Positions 8,509-16,341 of a stretch of DNA of 64,000 nt are shown piece by piece. The notes under the pieces are model-generated. The model did not search any database. It saw only the letters and a program-made list of their open reading frames with translations, and was not told the DNA's origin. The DNA comes from Nocardia asteroides (GTDB lineage Bacteria; Actinomycetota; Actinomycetes; Mycobacteriales; Mycobacteriaceae), in contig NZ_CP089214.1 in NCBI RefSeq assembly GCF_021183625.1, positions 5,890,001 to 5,954,000 on the forward strand. The letters run 5' to 3'. How positions within the stretch are numbered: position 1 is the first letter of the stretch; each line of letters begins with the position of its first letter. A program made the translations under genes and the position numbers.

Positions 8509-9126
8509 TCACCGGGTGCGGTTGGCGGCGAGGAACGCCGAGAGCGGGGCCTGCGGCTGCGGGCGGATCACCAGCCCCAGCTGGACCTCCTCCACCGGCC
8601 GCGCCTGCTCGTACGGCGCGAGCGCGAGCAGCAGCGGCACCACCGCCTCCGCGATCCGATCACCCACCTCGCAGTAGGACTGCGCCGAGAGCCCGACCGG
8701 GTCGGCGATGTTCTCCCGGTGCACATACGCCAGATCGTTACGCGCGGCATGCAATTCGCCGATCGTCCGCGCCCCCGTCAGCTTCGCGATCCGCCGCGCC
8801 TCCAGCAGCGTGAAGGCCCGCGCCTGCGCCCCGAACCCCATCCCGCCCGCCTGGTCCCGGAGCTGATCGGTCATCGCCAGGATCAGATCCGCCCGATCCA
8901 CCATCTCCGGCGTCAACCTGCGTGCCCTGAACCCATCCGGATCACCCCCGAGCCCGGAGATCGTCTGCGCCGCCAGCGGTTCCACCGGAAACCCGACCAG
9001 CGCGCGGGTCCCCGCGCTCTCCGCGGTGAGCCGGGGCAACTCGTAGTCGACCGCGAGGGCGCGCGTGAGCCGCTCGGCGATCGCCGAACGGCAGACGTTG
9101 CCATTGCAGACGAACAGGACGTGCAT
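8509..9126 (-). CDS. Low-molecular-weight protein-tyrosine phosphatase-like protein
   Basis: The 205-residue protein opens with the phosphatase P-loop CNGNVCRS: nucleophile Cys7 and Arg13 of the CX5R motif. The general-acid Asp142 lies in NIADPVG, the usual DP position about 120-135 residues later. LTPEMVDRADLILAM fits the family core. Members remove phosphate from protein tyrosine or, in related enzymes, arsenate. It is longer than the common 155-165 residues, with an extra C-terminal stretch of about 45 residues. The ATG is preceded by a -10-like TACCGT six bases away, so a leaderless transcript is likely. Whether it acts on proteins or on cell-envelope sugars cannot be decided. Confidence 0.88.
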   Translation of the reverse strand: MHVLFVCNGNVCRSAIAERLTRALAVDYELPRLTAESAGTRALVGFPVEPLAAQTISGLGGDPDGFRARRLTPEMVDRADLILAMTDQLRDQAGGMGFGAQARAFTLLEARRIAKLTGARTIGELHAARNDLAYVHRENIADPVGLSAQSYCEVGDRIAEAVVPLLLALAPYEQARPVEEVQLGLVIRPQPQAPLSAFLAANRTR

Positions 9127-9156
9127 ACGACAACGGTATGCAGGTCACAGCGCTGT
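9123..9156. promoter_or_regulatory. Promoter and operator-like palindromes of the phosphatase gene
   Basis: Read on the minus strand, a TACCGT -10 (plus 9133-9138) ends six bases before the ATG at 9126. An inverted repeat gcatac/gtatgc (9123-9128 and 9136-9141) spans the start codon, and a perfect 10-bp palindrome acagcgctgt (9147-9156) sits just upstream of the -10, near the -35. A repressor could bind either. Confidence 0.4.
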
Positions 9157-9695
9157 CACGACCCCGCGCAGCGGGAAATCACACCCCGCCCGGCAAGTGT
9201 TCACCCGCAGGTCGGATACCGTACACGCCCCCCGGGGAACCCATCTCGGGTCTCTGCACCCGGTGCGTGAATTCTCGGAGTTCACCTCACTCCGAGCGGC
9301 CGCACCGGGACAACGGTTCACCGCACCCGGACCACCGCCGCCGGGCTCCGGTCCGTCCGGTTGTCCACCACCCGCACACCGCGCCACGGACAAACTTCCC
9401 GCCGAGACCCGCCGAACTGATGCAGAACGATCATTCCGCCCTCGACCGGTGCCGGGTGCGGCCCCGCCGGACACGCCACCCGCGCGATCTCGCTCCCCCG
9501 ATACAGCACCGCCCCACACAGCGAGACCGGAATCCACGGTCCGTGTTCGCACCCCTGCTCACTCCTGCTCCCCACCGATATCCCCTGTTCGTCGTGGTTG
9601 TCGAGCGTGCTGACCGACAGCTTCGCGCCCGAGTCGGAGAAGCGGTGCCAAGTTTTCTGTCAGTTTCGAGCGGGACAACCGAGTCCAATCGGATC
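9157..9695. other. 540-bp intergenic stretch without a supported gene
   Basis: An open frame crosses it, but the encoded residues are arginine/proline-rich and lack any start with a ribosome binding site, so it is read as non-coding. It contains an 8-bp hairpin (ctcggagt/actccgag, 9274-9296) and is probably the promoter and leader region of the XRE regulator. Base composition is less GC-biased at third positions than in flanking genes. Confidence 0.5.
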
Positions 9696-9722
9696 ATGAG
9701 CGGTATGAGCGGTATGAGCGGA
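9696..9722 (+). repeat. Triple 9-bp repeat carrying three start codons
   Basis: atgagcggt is repeated three times, the last copy ending in a, and gives Met-Ser-Gly three times at the N-terminus of the XRE regulator. Each copy offers a start codon, so slippage could change the number of starts without altering the frame. Confidence 0.85.
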
Positions 9723-10940
9723 ATTACGGACAACGGTGTGGGACAGCGAGTTCGGGGAACCCGCAAACTTCGCGGCTGGACCCAGGAACGCCTTGCGCAA
9801 GAAGTCGCCCGGTACTCCGACAGCGTCTCTCTGTCCCTCATCCGACAGGTCGAGCAGGGCCGCCTGCCCGCATCCCCCTCTTTCACCGCCGCGTGCGCAC
9901 GAGCCCTCGAAGTGGCACCGGGTGACCTCTACGAAGAGACCTACCCGCGCACTACTCCGGACGAGCAGAAGATGCACGCCGGCATTCCCGAGATCCGGCG
10001 CGAACTCGCCGCTTATCACCTCCCGCCCGGCGATGTACCCATTCGGCCGTTCGCCGATCTCGCACGCGATGTCGCTCGCGCCTCACAACTGCGTCACCTG
10101 GTGAAACTCGGCGACCTGGGCCGACTACTCCCGCCATTGCTGCACGACCTCCGAGCGGCCAGGCACTCCACCACGGGCCCGGACGAAGAGCGCATCTTCG
10201 GCCTGCTCGCCGAGACGTTCGCCGCCACCTCCCAGGCCGTCTACAAACTCGGCTATACCGATCTGTCCTCGCTCGCGGTCGACCGTTACGAATGGGCAGC
10301 CGCCCGCTCCGGCGATGAACTCGCCGTCCTCGTCGGCGACTACCAGCGAGCCGGCGAACTCATCTGCGTAGCCGATTTCGCCGCCGCCGAACGCCTCCTG
10401 GCAACAAGCCGCTCCCGGCTCGAAGACGAACTGCACCGAGGCGACCAGGCCATCCTGGCCACCTACGGCAATCTGCACCTCAAATCCGCCCTCGCCGCCG
10501 CCCGATGGGGCAAACGCGACGCCGCCGACGTTCACTTGGAGGAGGCGAGGCAAATCGCGGCCCGCATCGGCACCGACCGCGACGACTACCGCCTCTGCTT
10601 CGGCCCCGCCAACGTCGCCATCTGGTCGGTAGGCCTCGCGGTCGAGTCGATGGACGGCACCGAAGCCGTCAAGCGCTCCGAGAACCTCCGCCTGCCACCC
10701 GAAACCCCCCGCGAACGAGTCGGACACCACTACATCGACCTCGCCCGCGGCCACCTCCTGAACGGCGACAGACAGCGTGCCTTCGCCGCCCTGCAAACCG
10801 CCAAGAAAATCACGCCAACCCAGACCCGCTACCATCCCATGGTCCGCGAAACCGTACGCACCCTCGCGCGTCAGGAAGCCCGTGCGACGGATACCGTCCG
10901 AGGCTTCGCCGCCTGGTGCGGAATCACCCACCTCGACTGA
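9696..10940 (+). CDS. XRE-family helix-turn-helix regulator with TPR-like C-terminus
   Basis: The 414-residue protein has an N-terminal Cro/C1 helix-turn-helix at about residues 15-75 (VRGTRKLRGWTQERLAQEVA, then SLIRQVEQGRL). The rest is a long all-helical Ala/Arg-rich region with repeated helix pairs, such as AAERLLATSRSRLEDEL and HYIDLARGHLLNGDRQRAFAAL. This resembles the TPR part of actinobacterial regulators that sense peptides or small signals. The start region carries three tandem in-frame ATGs in a 9-bp repeat (9696, 9705, 9714), so the exact start is uncertain. Codon use is less GC-rich than in neighbours, consistent with acquisition. Targets are unknown. Confidence 0.83.
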   Translation: MSGMSGMSGITDNGVGQRVRGTRKLRGWTQERLAQEVARYSDSVSLSLIRQVEQGRLPASPSFTAACARALEVAPGDLYEETYPRTTPDEQKMHAGIPEIRRELAAYHLPPGDVPIRPFADLARDVARASQLRHLVKLGDLGRLLPPLLHDLRAARHSTTGPDEERIFGLLAETFAATSQAVYKLGYTDLSSLAVDRYEWAAARSGDELAVLVGDYQRAGELICVADFAAAERLLATSRSRLEDELHRGDQAILATYGNLHLKSALAAARWGKRDAADVHLEEARQIAARIGTDRDDYRLCFGPANVAIWSVGLAVESMDGTEAVKRSENLRLPPETPRERVGHHYIDLARGHLLNGDRQRAFAALQTAKKITPTQTRYHPMVRETVRTLARQEARATDTVRGFAAWCGITHLD

Positions 10941-11011
10941 ATTCGGGTACCCCGCCGATTCGGCGATCAGTTATGGCATTGCGCCGCCACCGCAGCCCGT
11001 ACGCTCTCGCC

Positions 11012-11332
11012 ATGGGATTCCTGTCGCGAATGCTCGTTCCCCGTAGCGTCCGACGCGCGATGCACCCCGTTCGCACTGTCAAGCGGAAAGCGACGCCGAA
11101 AAGCATAAAGAGGGCGCGGCGTGCACTGCACCCCATCGACAACGCTGTGTACGGTCTCGAGCGCAGTCTGAACACCGGACGTCGTCCCGCTCGCAGTGCG
11201 CAGGCGTACAACCATGGCAACTGCCCGGTGAACCACAGAACGGCTGCGGCCATGCAGAAATGCCGCCAACCGATAGCGCCGGAGCACCGGCCGTTCTCGT
11301 CATCCTCTGGCCCGAGTTTTCAGGGGATTTGA
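11012..11332 (+). CDS. Small basic hypothetical protein
   Basis: This 106-residue, very basic protein begins MGFLSRMLVPRSVRRAMHPV and continues with repeated RRA-HP motifs (RRAMHPV, RRALHPI) and KRKATPKSIKRARR. The C-terminal part has GNCPVNHRTAAAMQKCR, a Cys-His...Cys pattern that might bind metal. I recall similar small proteins in other actinomycetes but no function. ATG 10973 is an alternative start. Its last codons fall inside the T-arm-like sequence at 11320-11340. Codon use is atypical, like the XRE gene upstream, so both may belong to one acquired segment beside tRNA-Leu. Confidence 0.6.
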   Translation: MGFLSRMLVPRSVRRAMHPVRTVKRKATPKSIKRARRALHPIDNAVYGLERSLNTGRRPARSAQAYNHGNCPVNHRTAAAMQKCRQPIAPEHRPFSSSSGPSFQGI

Positions 11333-11340
11333 ACCCCTGA
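11320..11340 (-). repeat. T-arm-like tRNA fragment (possible attachment remnant)
   Basis: On the minus strand this is a 7-bp stem closed by the loop TTCAAAT, the exact form of a tRNA T-arm. No matching acceptor, anticodon arm or CCA surrounds it, so it is not a complete tRNA. It differs from the T-arm of the adjacent tRNA-Leu. Confidence 0.45.
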
Positions 11341-11375
11341 GGCTGTGTCCGGTATTCCCTGCCGGTGGACAGCCT
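11340..11375 (-). terminator. Hairpin directly 3' of tRNA-Leu
   Basis: Arms aggctgt and acagcct (11340-11346, 11369-11375) enclose a second ccgg/ccgg stem. The structure begins at the base next to the encoded CCA of tRNA-Leu, so it may serve as terminator or processing signal of the tRNA transcript. Confidence 0.5.
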
Positions 11376-11462
11376 TGGTGCCGAGTGTGGGACTCGAACC
11401 CACACGCCCTTTCGGGCAACGGTTTTTGAGACCGTCGCGTCTGCCAGTTCCGCCAACCCGGC
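11376..11462 (-). tRNA. tRNA-Leu (anticodon CAA), with encoded CCA
   Basis: Read on the minus strand, the acceptor GCCGGGT pairs with ACTCGGC (one G-T). The D-arm is tggcggaactggcagac, the anticodon stem ACGGT/ACCGT encloses loop CTCAAAA (anticodon CAA, reads UUG), a long variable arm cccgaaaggg follows, and the T-arm is GTGGG with loop TTCGAGT. The long variable arm is typical of leucine tRNAs. The discriminator A is followed by an encoded CCA (plus strand 11376-11378). Confidence 0.95.
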
Positions 11463-11605
11463 GCACCGGAAGCGACTATAGCCGCTCGGCGCCCCCGGCC
11501 GCGAAACGGCGGGGCGCGGCGGGTTCGCGCAGGGTATATGGGTTGTTCGGCGGGCTGAACGGTACTCTCTACAGCACTCGCATGCGGAACCAGAGGGGTC
11601 TACCA

Positions 11606-12223
11606 ATGAGCAGTACAGCAGGGGGCGCCGGCCCGACGCGGGACACCGGTGCGAAGCGTGTCGTCGTCGCCGAGGACGAGACGCTCATCAGGATGGACCT
11701 GGTCGAGATGCTCACCGAAGAGGGCTACGAGGTGGTCGGCGAGGCCGGTGACGGGCAGCAGGCGGTCGACCTCGCGGTGGAGCAGAAACCCGATCTGGTG
11801 ATCATGGACGTCAAGATGCCGCGCCGGGACGGGATCGACGCCGCCGCCGAGATCGCGTCGAAACGCGTTGCGCCGGTGGTGATCCTGACCGCCTTCAGCC
11901 AGCGCGACCTGGTGGAGCGGGCGCGCGACGCGGGGGCGATGGCCTACCTGGTGAAGCCGTTCACGAAGTCCGACCTGGTTCCGGCCATCGAGCTGGCGGC
12001 GAGCCGGTTCCACGAGATCACCGCGCTGGAGAGCGAGGTGGCGAACCTCTCCGAGCGGCTGGAGACCCGGAAACTCGTCGAGCGCGCCAAGGGCGTGCTG
12101 ATGCAGACCCAGGGGCTCTCCGAGCCGCAGGCGTTCAAGTGGATCCAGCGCACCGCGATGGATCGGCGCACCACCATGAAGGCGGTCGCGGAGGTCGTGC
12201 TGGAGAATCTCGCGCCGCAGTGA
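11606..12223 (+). CDS. pdtaR: ANTAR-domain response regulator PdtaR
   Basis: This 205-residue two-component regulator acts on RNA by antitermination. The receiver domain holds the acidic pair in VAEDE, phospho-acceptor Asp68 in VIMDVKMPRRDG and Lys117 in AYLVKPF. The C-terminal ANTAR domain (about 135-200) shows LSERLETRKLVERAKGVLM and EPQAFKWIQRTAMDRRT. Length and sequence match M. tuberculosis Rv1626 as I recall it. ATG 11606 is chosen over in-frame ATG 11582 because agaggggt precedes it and length then equals the ortholog. A cognate kinase (PdtaS) is not encoded nearby. Its RNA targets in this organism are unknown. Confidence 0.95.
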   Translation: MSSTAGGAGPTRDTGAKRVVVAEDETLIRMDLVEMLTEEGYEVVGEAGDGQQAVDLAVEQKPDLVIMDVKMPRRDGIDAAAEIASKRVAPVVILTAFSQRDLVERARDAGAMAYLVKPFTKSDLVPAIELAASRFHEITALESEVANLSERLETRKLVERAKGVLMQTQGLSEPQAFKWIQRTAMDRRTTMKAVAEVVLENLAPQ

Positions 12224-12480
12224 TCTGCGCGGCATTTTCGATACCCGCGGAACGCGTGTCAGGGGGTTGAGCGACGCCTCCGCGGAATCGTGGCGGGGAA
12301 ATGCCGCCGTCGCGGCCGGAAATTTTACCTGCCGGAAACGTGAACTGCGCGAACAATTCGACACGAAGTCGTCTTCATGGAGCGATTGTGATGCGGATCC
12401 ATCGTACCGACGCTATGTTTCTGACCGGGCTGGCGCGGTCGGCCTCCCCGGTCCGACCGGGGGAACACAGGAACGTAGAG

Positions 12481-13731
12481 GTGAGACGCGTGCTGAGTTC
12501 GACATGGCGAAGGCGCTCCACGCGCGGCGTGCTGGCACTCGGTGCCGTCGCCGCGCTGGTGCTGACCGGATGTGGCGACAAGTCGACGAGCGACGGTGCG
12601 GATTCGTCCGGCACCGCGGGTGCGGGCGGGTTGTCGATCCAGCCCGTGCTGCAGGTCGACGAGCAGGGCAAGGAGATCCCGAAGGTGGACGCCGCCGCGG
12701 CGGCCGATCCGGCGGGTGCCGGCGGCGCGACCTGCCCGGCGGGCACCTCGATCGCCATGGCCGGCGCGCTCACCGGCCCGGACGCGGCGCTCGGCATCAA
12801 TATCGTCAACGGCGTGAAGCTGGCGCTGGACAAGCACAACAAGGCCAATCCGGGCTGCCAGATCGCGCTGAAGCAGTTCGACACCGAGGGTGACCCGCAG
12901 AAGGCGTCCCAGGTGATCCCGCAGATCGTCAACGATCCGACGGTGATCGGCCTGGTCGGCCCGGCCTTCTCCGGCGAGACCAAGGCGACCGGCCAGATCC
13001 TCAGCGACGCCGGGCTGGTCTCGGTCACCTCCTCGGCGACCAATGCCACGCTCACCGCGAACGGCTGGCAGACCTTCTTCCGCGGTCTGGCCAACGACGA
13101 CGTGCAGGGCCCCTCGGTGGCGAACTACCTGGTGAACACCGCCGGGTACAAGAAGGTCTGCGTCGTGCAGGACAACACCGACTACGGCACCGGCCTGGCC
13201 AAGAGCATCACCGCAGGCCTCGGCGCCGCGGCCGACCCGGCCTGCGCCGCCAGCATCAAGAAGGGCGACAAGGACTTCTCGGCCACCGTCACCCAGATCT
13301 CGGCCGCGAAGCCGGACGCCATCTTCTACTCGGGCTACTACTCCGAGGGCGCCCCGCTGGCCCAGCAGCTGAAGTCGGGCGGCGTGGACGCGGTCTTCGT
13401 CTCCGCGGACGGCACCAACGACCCGCAGTTCGTCGCGCAGGCGGGCAGCTCGGCCAAGGGCGCGGTGCTCTCCTGCCCGTGCGGCCCGGCGCCGGAGACC
13501 TTCGCCAAGGAGTACGAGGCGCTGAACGGCCAGGCGCCCGGCGTGTACTCGGTCGAGGCCTACGACCTGACCACGATCCTGGCCAAGGGCATCGACGGCG
13601 GCGCGGTCACCAGGCCCGCCCTGCTCGACTACGTGAAGACCTACGACGGCGCCGGTCTGGCCCGCCAGTACAAGTGGAATCCGAACGGTGAACTGTCCAA
13701 CGCGCTGATCTGGATCTACGAGGTCAAGTAG
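12481..13731 (+). CDS. livK: Branched-chain amino-acid ABC importer, substrate-binding lipoprotein
   Basis: This 416-residue periplasmic-binding-fold type I (Peripla_BP_6) protein has a signal peptide ending LVLTGC with lipobox Cys31. A Ser/Ala/Gly-rich linker follows. The mature domain shows ALTGPDAALGINIVNGVKLA, QIVNDPTVIGLVGPAFSGE and FYSGYYSEGAPLAQQL. It leads the operon livKHMGF and is separated from livH by a 13-bp hairpin, which would favour higher expression of the binding protein. GTG 12490 is an alternative start with a better AGGTGA site in front. The ligand is probably leucine, isoleucine or valine by family; related proteins also bind other amides. Confidence 0.92.
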   Translation: MRRVLSSTWRRRSTRGVLALGAVAALVLTGCGDKSTSDGADSSGTAGAGGLSIQPVLQVDEQGKEIPKVDAAAAADPAGAGGATCPAGTSIAMAGALTGPDAALGINIVNGVKLALDKHNKANPGCQIALKQFDTEGDPQKASQVIPQIVNDPTVIGLVGPAFSGETKATGQILSDAGLVSVTSSATNATLTANGWQTFFRGLANDDVQGPSVANYLVNTAGYKKVCVVQDNTDYGTGLAKSITAGLGAAADPACAASIKKGDKDFSATVTQISAAKPDAIFYSGYYSEGAPLAQQLKSGGVDAVFVSADGTNDPQFVAQAGSSAKGAVLSCPCGPAPETFAKEYEALNGQAPGVYSVEAYDLTTILAKGIDGGAVTRPALLDYVKTYDGAGLARQYKWNPNGELSNALIWIYEVK

Positions 13732-13743
13732 CCGGACGACCGG

Positions 13744-13790
13744 CGAAACGGCACGTGCGAACCCTGCCGGGGGGCGTACGTGCCGTTTCG
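13744..13790 (+). promoter_or_regulatory. Intercistronic hairpin between livK and livH
   Basis: A perfect 13-bp inverted repeat (13744-13756 with 13778-13790), with a 21-base loop, begins 12 bases after the livK stop. It has no U-tract. Such structures stabilise the upstream mRNA or partly terminate, giving more binding protein than permease. Confidence 0.65.
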
Positions 13791-13834
13791 TCCGGGGCCG
13801 AATCCGTGCGGGTGAAGATGAGGGCGAACTACGA

Positions 13835-14872
13835 ATGACGACATCAACTCTGCTCGGCGCCGCCTACCTCGCCGACGGGTCGATCGACTTCAACTACGAG
13901 GGCGTAATCGACCAGTTCTGGCGGCTGACCGTCGACGGGCTGTCCTACGGCGCGATCTACGCGCTGGTCGCCGTCGGCTACACGCTGGTCTACGGCGTGC
14001 TGCGGCTGATCAACTTCGCCCACTCCGAGGTCTTCATGCTCGGGCTGTTCGGGCAGTACATCGGGCTCATGCTGCTCGGCTTCTCGCCGAGCGGCGACGT
14101 CTACTCCGAGGGCATCCTGCTCACCGTCACCTACCTGGGGCTGGCGATGCTCTTCGGGATGGCGGTCTCCGGCGCCGCCGCGGTGGGGCTGGAGCGGGTG
14201 GCCTACCGGCCGCTGCGCAAACGCGGAGCCAAGCCGCTGATCTTCCTGATCACCGCGATCGGCATGTCGTTCGTGCTGCAGGAGTTCGTGCACTTCGTGC
14301 TCCCGGAGATCTGGCCGGGGCTGGGCGGCACCAATGCCCAGCAGCCGATCATGCTGGTCGAGCCGAAGGTGCAGTTCAGCTTCGGCGGCGCCGACGTCAC
14401 CAACGTGACGCTGGTGATCATCGCCGCCGCGGTGATCCTGGCGATCGCGACCGAGATCGTGATCAACCGGACCAAGTTCGGCCGCGGCATCCGCGCGGTC
14501 GCGCAGGACCCGGACACCGCGACCCTGATGGGCGTCTCCCGCGAGCGCGTCATCATGCTGACCTTCCTGATCGGCGGCGTCCTCGCCGGCGCCGCCGCGC
14601 TGCTCTACGCGCTCAAGATCCCGAACGGCATCATCTACTCCGGCGGTTTCGTGCTCGGCATCAAGGCGTTCAGCGCCGCGGTGCTCGGCGGCATCGGCAA
14701 CCTGCGCGGCGCCCTGCTCGGCGGGTTGCTGCTCGGCCTCGCGGAGAACTACGGCCAGATCCTCTTCGGCACCGAGTGGCGCGACGTGGTCGCCTTCGTG
14801 GTGCTGGTACTGGTGCTGATGTTCCGGCCGACCGGCATCCTCGGTGAGAGTCTCGGGAAGGCACGCGTATGA
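13835..14872 (+). CDS. livH: Branched-chain amino-acid ABC permease LivH
   Basis: The 345-residue inner-membrane permease has about eight hydrophobic segments and the family motifs GLSYGAIYALVAVGYTLVYG, RLINFAHSE near the N-terminus, RAVAQDPDTATLMGV (the ATPase-contact EAA-like loop) and GIKAFSAAVLGGIGNLRGA. The start ATG 13835 follows a gagggcgaac-type purine stretch. Its stop overlaps the livM ATG (ATGA), so both permeases are probably made in equal amounts. Identification as LivH is firm from motif order; substrate range is not. Confidence 0.95.
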   Translation: MTTSTLLGAAYLADGSIDFNYEGVIDQFWRLTVDGLSYGAIYALVAVGYTLVYGVLRLINFAHSEVFMLGLFGQYIGLMLLGFSPSGDVYSEGILLTVTYLGLAMLFGMAVSGAAAVGLERVAYRPLRKRGAKPLIFLITAIGMSFVLQEFVHFVLPEIWPGLGGTNAQQPIMLVEPKVQFSFGGADVTNVTLVIIAAAVILAIATEIVINRTKFGRGIRAVAQDPDTATLMGVSRERVIMLTFLIGGVLAGAAALLYALKIPNGIIYSGGFVLGIKAFSAAVLGGIGNLRGALLGGLLLGLAENYGQILFGTEWRDVVAFVVLVLVLMFRPTGILGESLGKARV

Positions 14873-16341
14873 CCGACCACGACCCGGTGACGCAGCGCCT
14901 GCCGATCCAGCAGGCCGCGCCGCCGAAGGACCGCTCACCCGCGCCCGCACCGCCCGCGCGGCAGATGCACGGCGTCGGCGACGCGCTGCGCTCCTGGTGG
15001 GCGGGGCTCTCCCGGCCCGCCCAGTGGGCCGTCGGCGTGCCCGCGCTGATCGTGCTCGCGCTGCTCCCGCTCTTCCCGCCGCCCTTCCTGAACACGCCGG
15101 GCACCAGCTTCGGCGGGGTCATGGCGCAGTTCGCCATGTACGCGCTGATCGCCATCGGGCTCAACGTGGTGGTCGGCCAGGCCGGGCTGCTCGACCTCGG
15201 CTACGTCGGCTTCTACGCCGTCGGCGCCTACACCGTCGGGCTGCTGACCAGCCCGAACAGCCCGTGGAACCAGACCGACGGCGGCTGGCTGAACGAGGAC
15301 TGGGCCTGGCTGGCCTGCGTGCCGATCGCGGTCGCGGTGACCGCGCTCTCCGGGCTGATCCTCGGCTCGCCCACGCTCCGGCTGCGCGGCGACTACCTGG
15401 CCATCGTGACGCTCGGCTTCGGCGAGATCGTCCGGCTGCTCGCCGACAACCTCGGCGACGTCACCAACGGCAGCCTCGGCCTCTCCGGGATCGCCTACCC
15501 GCGGGTCGGCGAGTCGGCGGAGAAGCCGAACGGCTACTTCTCCTCCGGCAATGTCGGCGACTCGAACTCGTCGAACCTGCTGGACAAGGCGAACTCCGGG
15601 GTCTGGTGGTTCTGGATCGGCATGATCTTGGTGATCATCGTGCTGCTGATCGTCGGCAACCTGGAGCGCAGCCGGGTCGGCCGCGCCTGGGTGGCGATCC
15701 GCGAGGACGAGGACGCCGCCGAGGTCATGGGGGTGCCCGCCTTCAAGTTCAAGCTCTGGGCCTTCATGATCGGCGCCGCCATCGGCGGGCTCTCCGGCGC
15801 GCTCTACGCGGGCCAGGTGCAGTTCATCAACCCGACCGGCTTCAACATCATCAACTCGATGCTCTTCCTCTGCGCGGTGGTGATCGGCGGGCAGGGCAAC
15901 AAGCTCGGCGTGATCGTCGGCGCCTTCATCATCGTCTGGCTGCCGAACCGGCTGATGTCGGTGCAGCTGGTGGAGCAGAGCGCCACCGGCTACACGCTGC
16001 TCGCGGTCACGATCGTCGTGCTGATCGCGGCCGTCGTCGGGTGGCGGAAGTGGGCGCGGCACCAGGACCAGGCGGGGGTGCGGTACGGCTACGTTCTCGG
16101 GTCGATCGTTGTGCTGATCGGGCTGTTCGTCGTGCTCGACAACACGCTGGTGCTCCAGCAGCAGGGCGCGCAGTCGCTCGGCGACTTCAAGTACCTCTTC
16201 TTCGGCATCACGCTGGTGGTGCTGATGATCTTCCGGCCGCAGGGGCTCTTCCCGGCGCGGCAGAAGCTGCTCACCTACGGCCGCCAGATCTACCAGGCGG
16301 TCCGCAGACCGGCCGCCGGACCGAACGGAGAACGGGCATGA
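14869..16341 (+). CDS. livM: Branched-chain amino-acid ABC permease LivM
   Basis: This 490-residue second permease starts with a hydrophilic Pro/Ala-rich extension of about 55 residues and then about ten membrane spans. LivM features include NVVVGQAGLLDLGYVGFYAV, LRLRGDYLAIVTLGFGEIVR, RAWVAIREDEDAAEVMGV and FNPTGF-like NPTGFNIINS. It overlaps livH by four bases at its start and livG by four at its end. A long C-terminal part with further spans (GWRKWARHQDQ onward) is longer than in E. coli LivM but ends in the usual FRPQGLFP. Confidence 0.94.
   Translation: MTDHDPVTQRLPIQQAAPPKDRSPAPAPPARQMHGVGDALRSWWAGLSRPAQWAVGVPALIVLALLPLFPPPFLNTPGTSFGGVMAQFAMYALIAIGLNVVVGQAGLLDLGYVGFYAVGAYTVGLLTSPNSPWNQTDGGWLNEDWAWLACVPIAVAVTALSGLILGSPTLRLRGDYLAIVTLGFGEIVRLLADNLGDVTNGSLGLSGIAYPRVGESAEKPNGYFSSGNVGDSNSSNLLDKANSGVWWFWIGMILVIIVLLIVGNLERSRVGRAWVAIREDEDAAEVMGVPAFKFKLWAFMIGAAIGGLSGALYAGQVQFINPTGFNIINSMLFLCAVVIGGQGNKLGVIVGAFIIVWLPNRLMSVQLVEQSATGYTLLAVTIVVLIAAVVGWRKWARHQDQAGVRYGYVLGSIVVLIGLFVVLDNTLVLQQQGAQSLGDFKYLFFGITLVVLMIFRPQGLFPARQKLLTYGRQIYQAVRRPAAGPNGERA

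Noticed and set aside
11320..11375. A second tRNA gene on the minus strand
   Set aside because: Only a T-arm is present; no acceptor, D-arm, anticodon arm or CCA could be folded around it.
12267..12480. Small open frames between pdtaR and livK
   Set aside because: No ribosome binding site or coding bias; the true lipoprotein start is at 12481 or 12490, so this is taken as promoter sequence.
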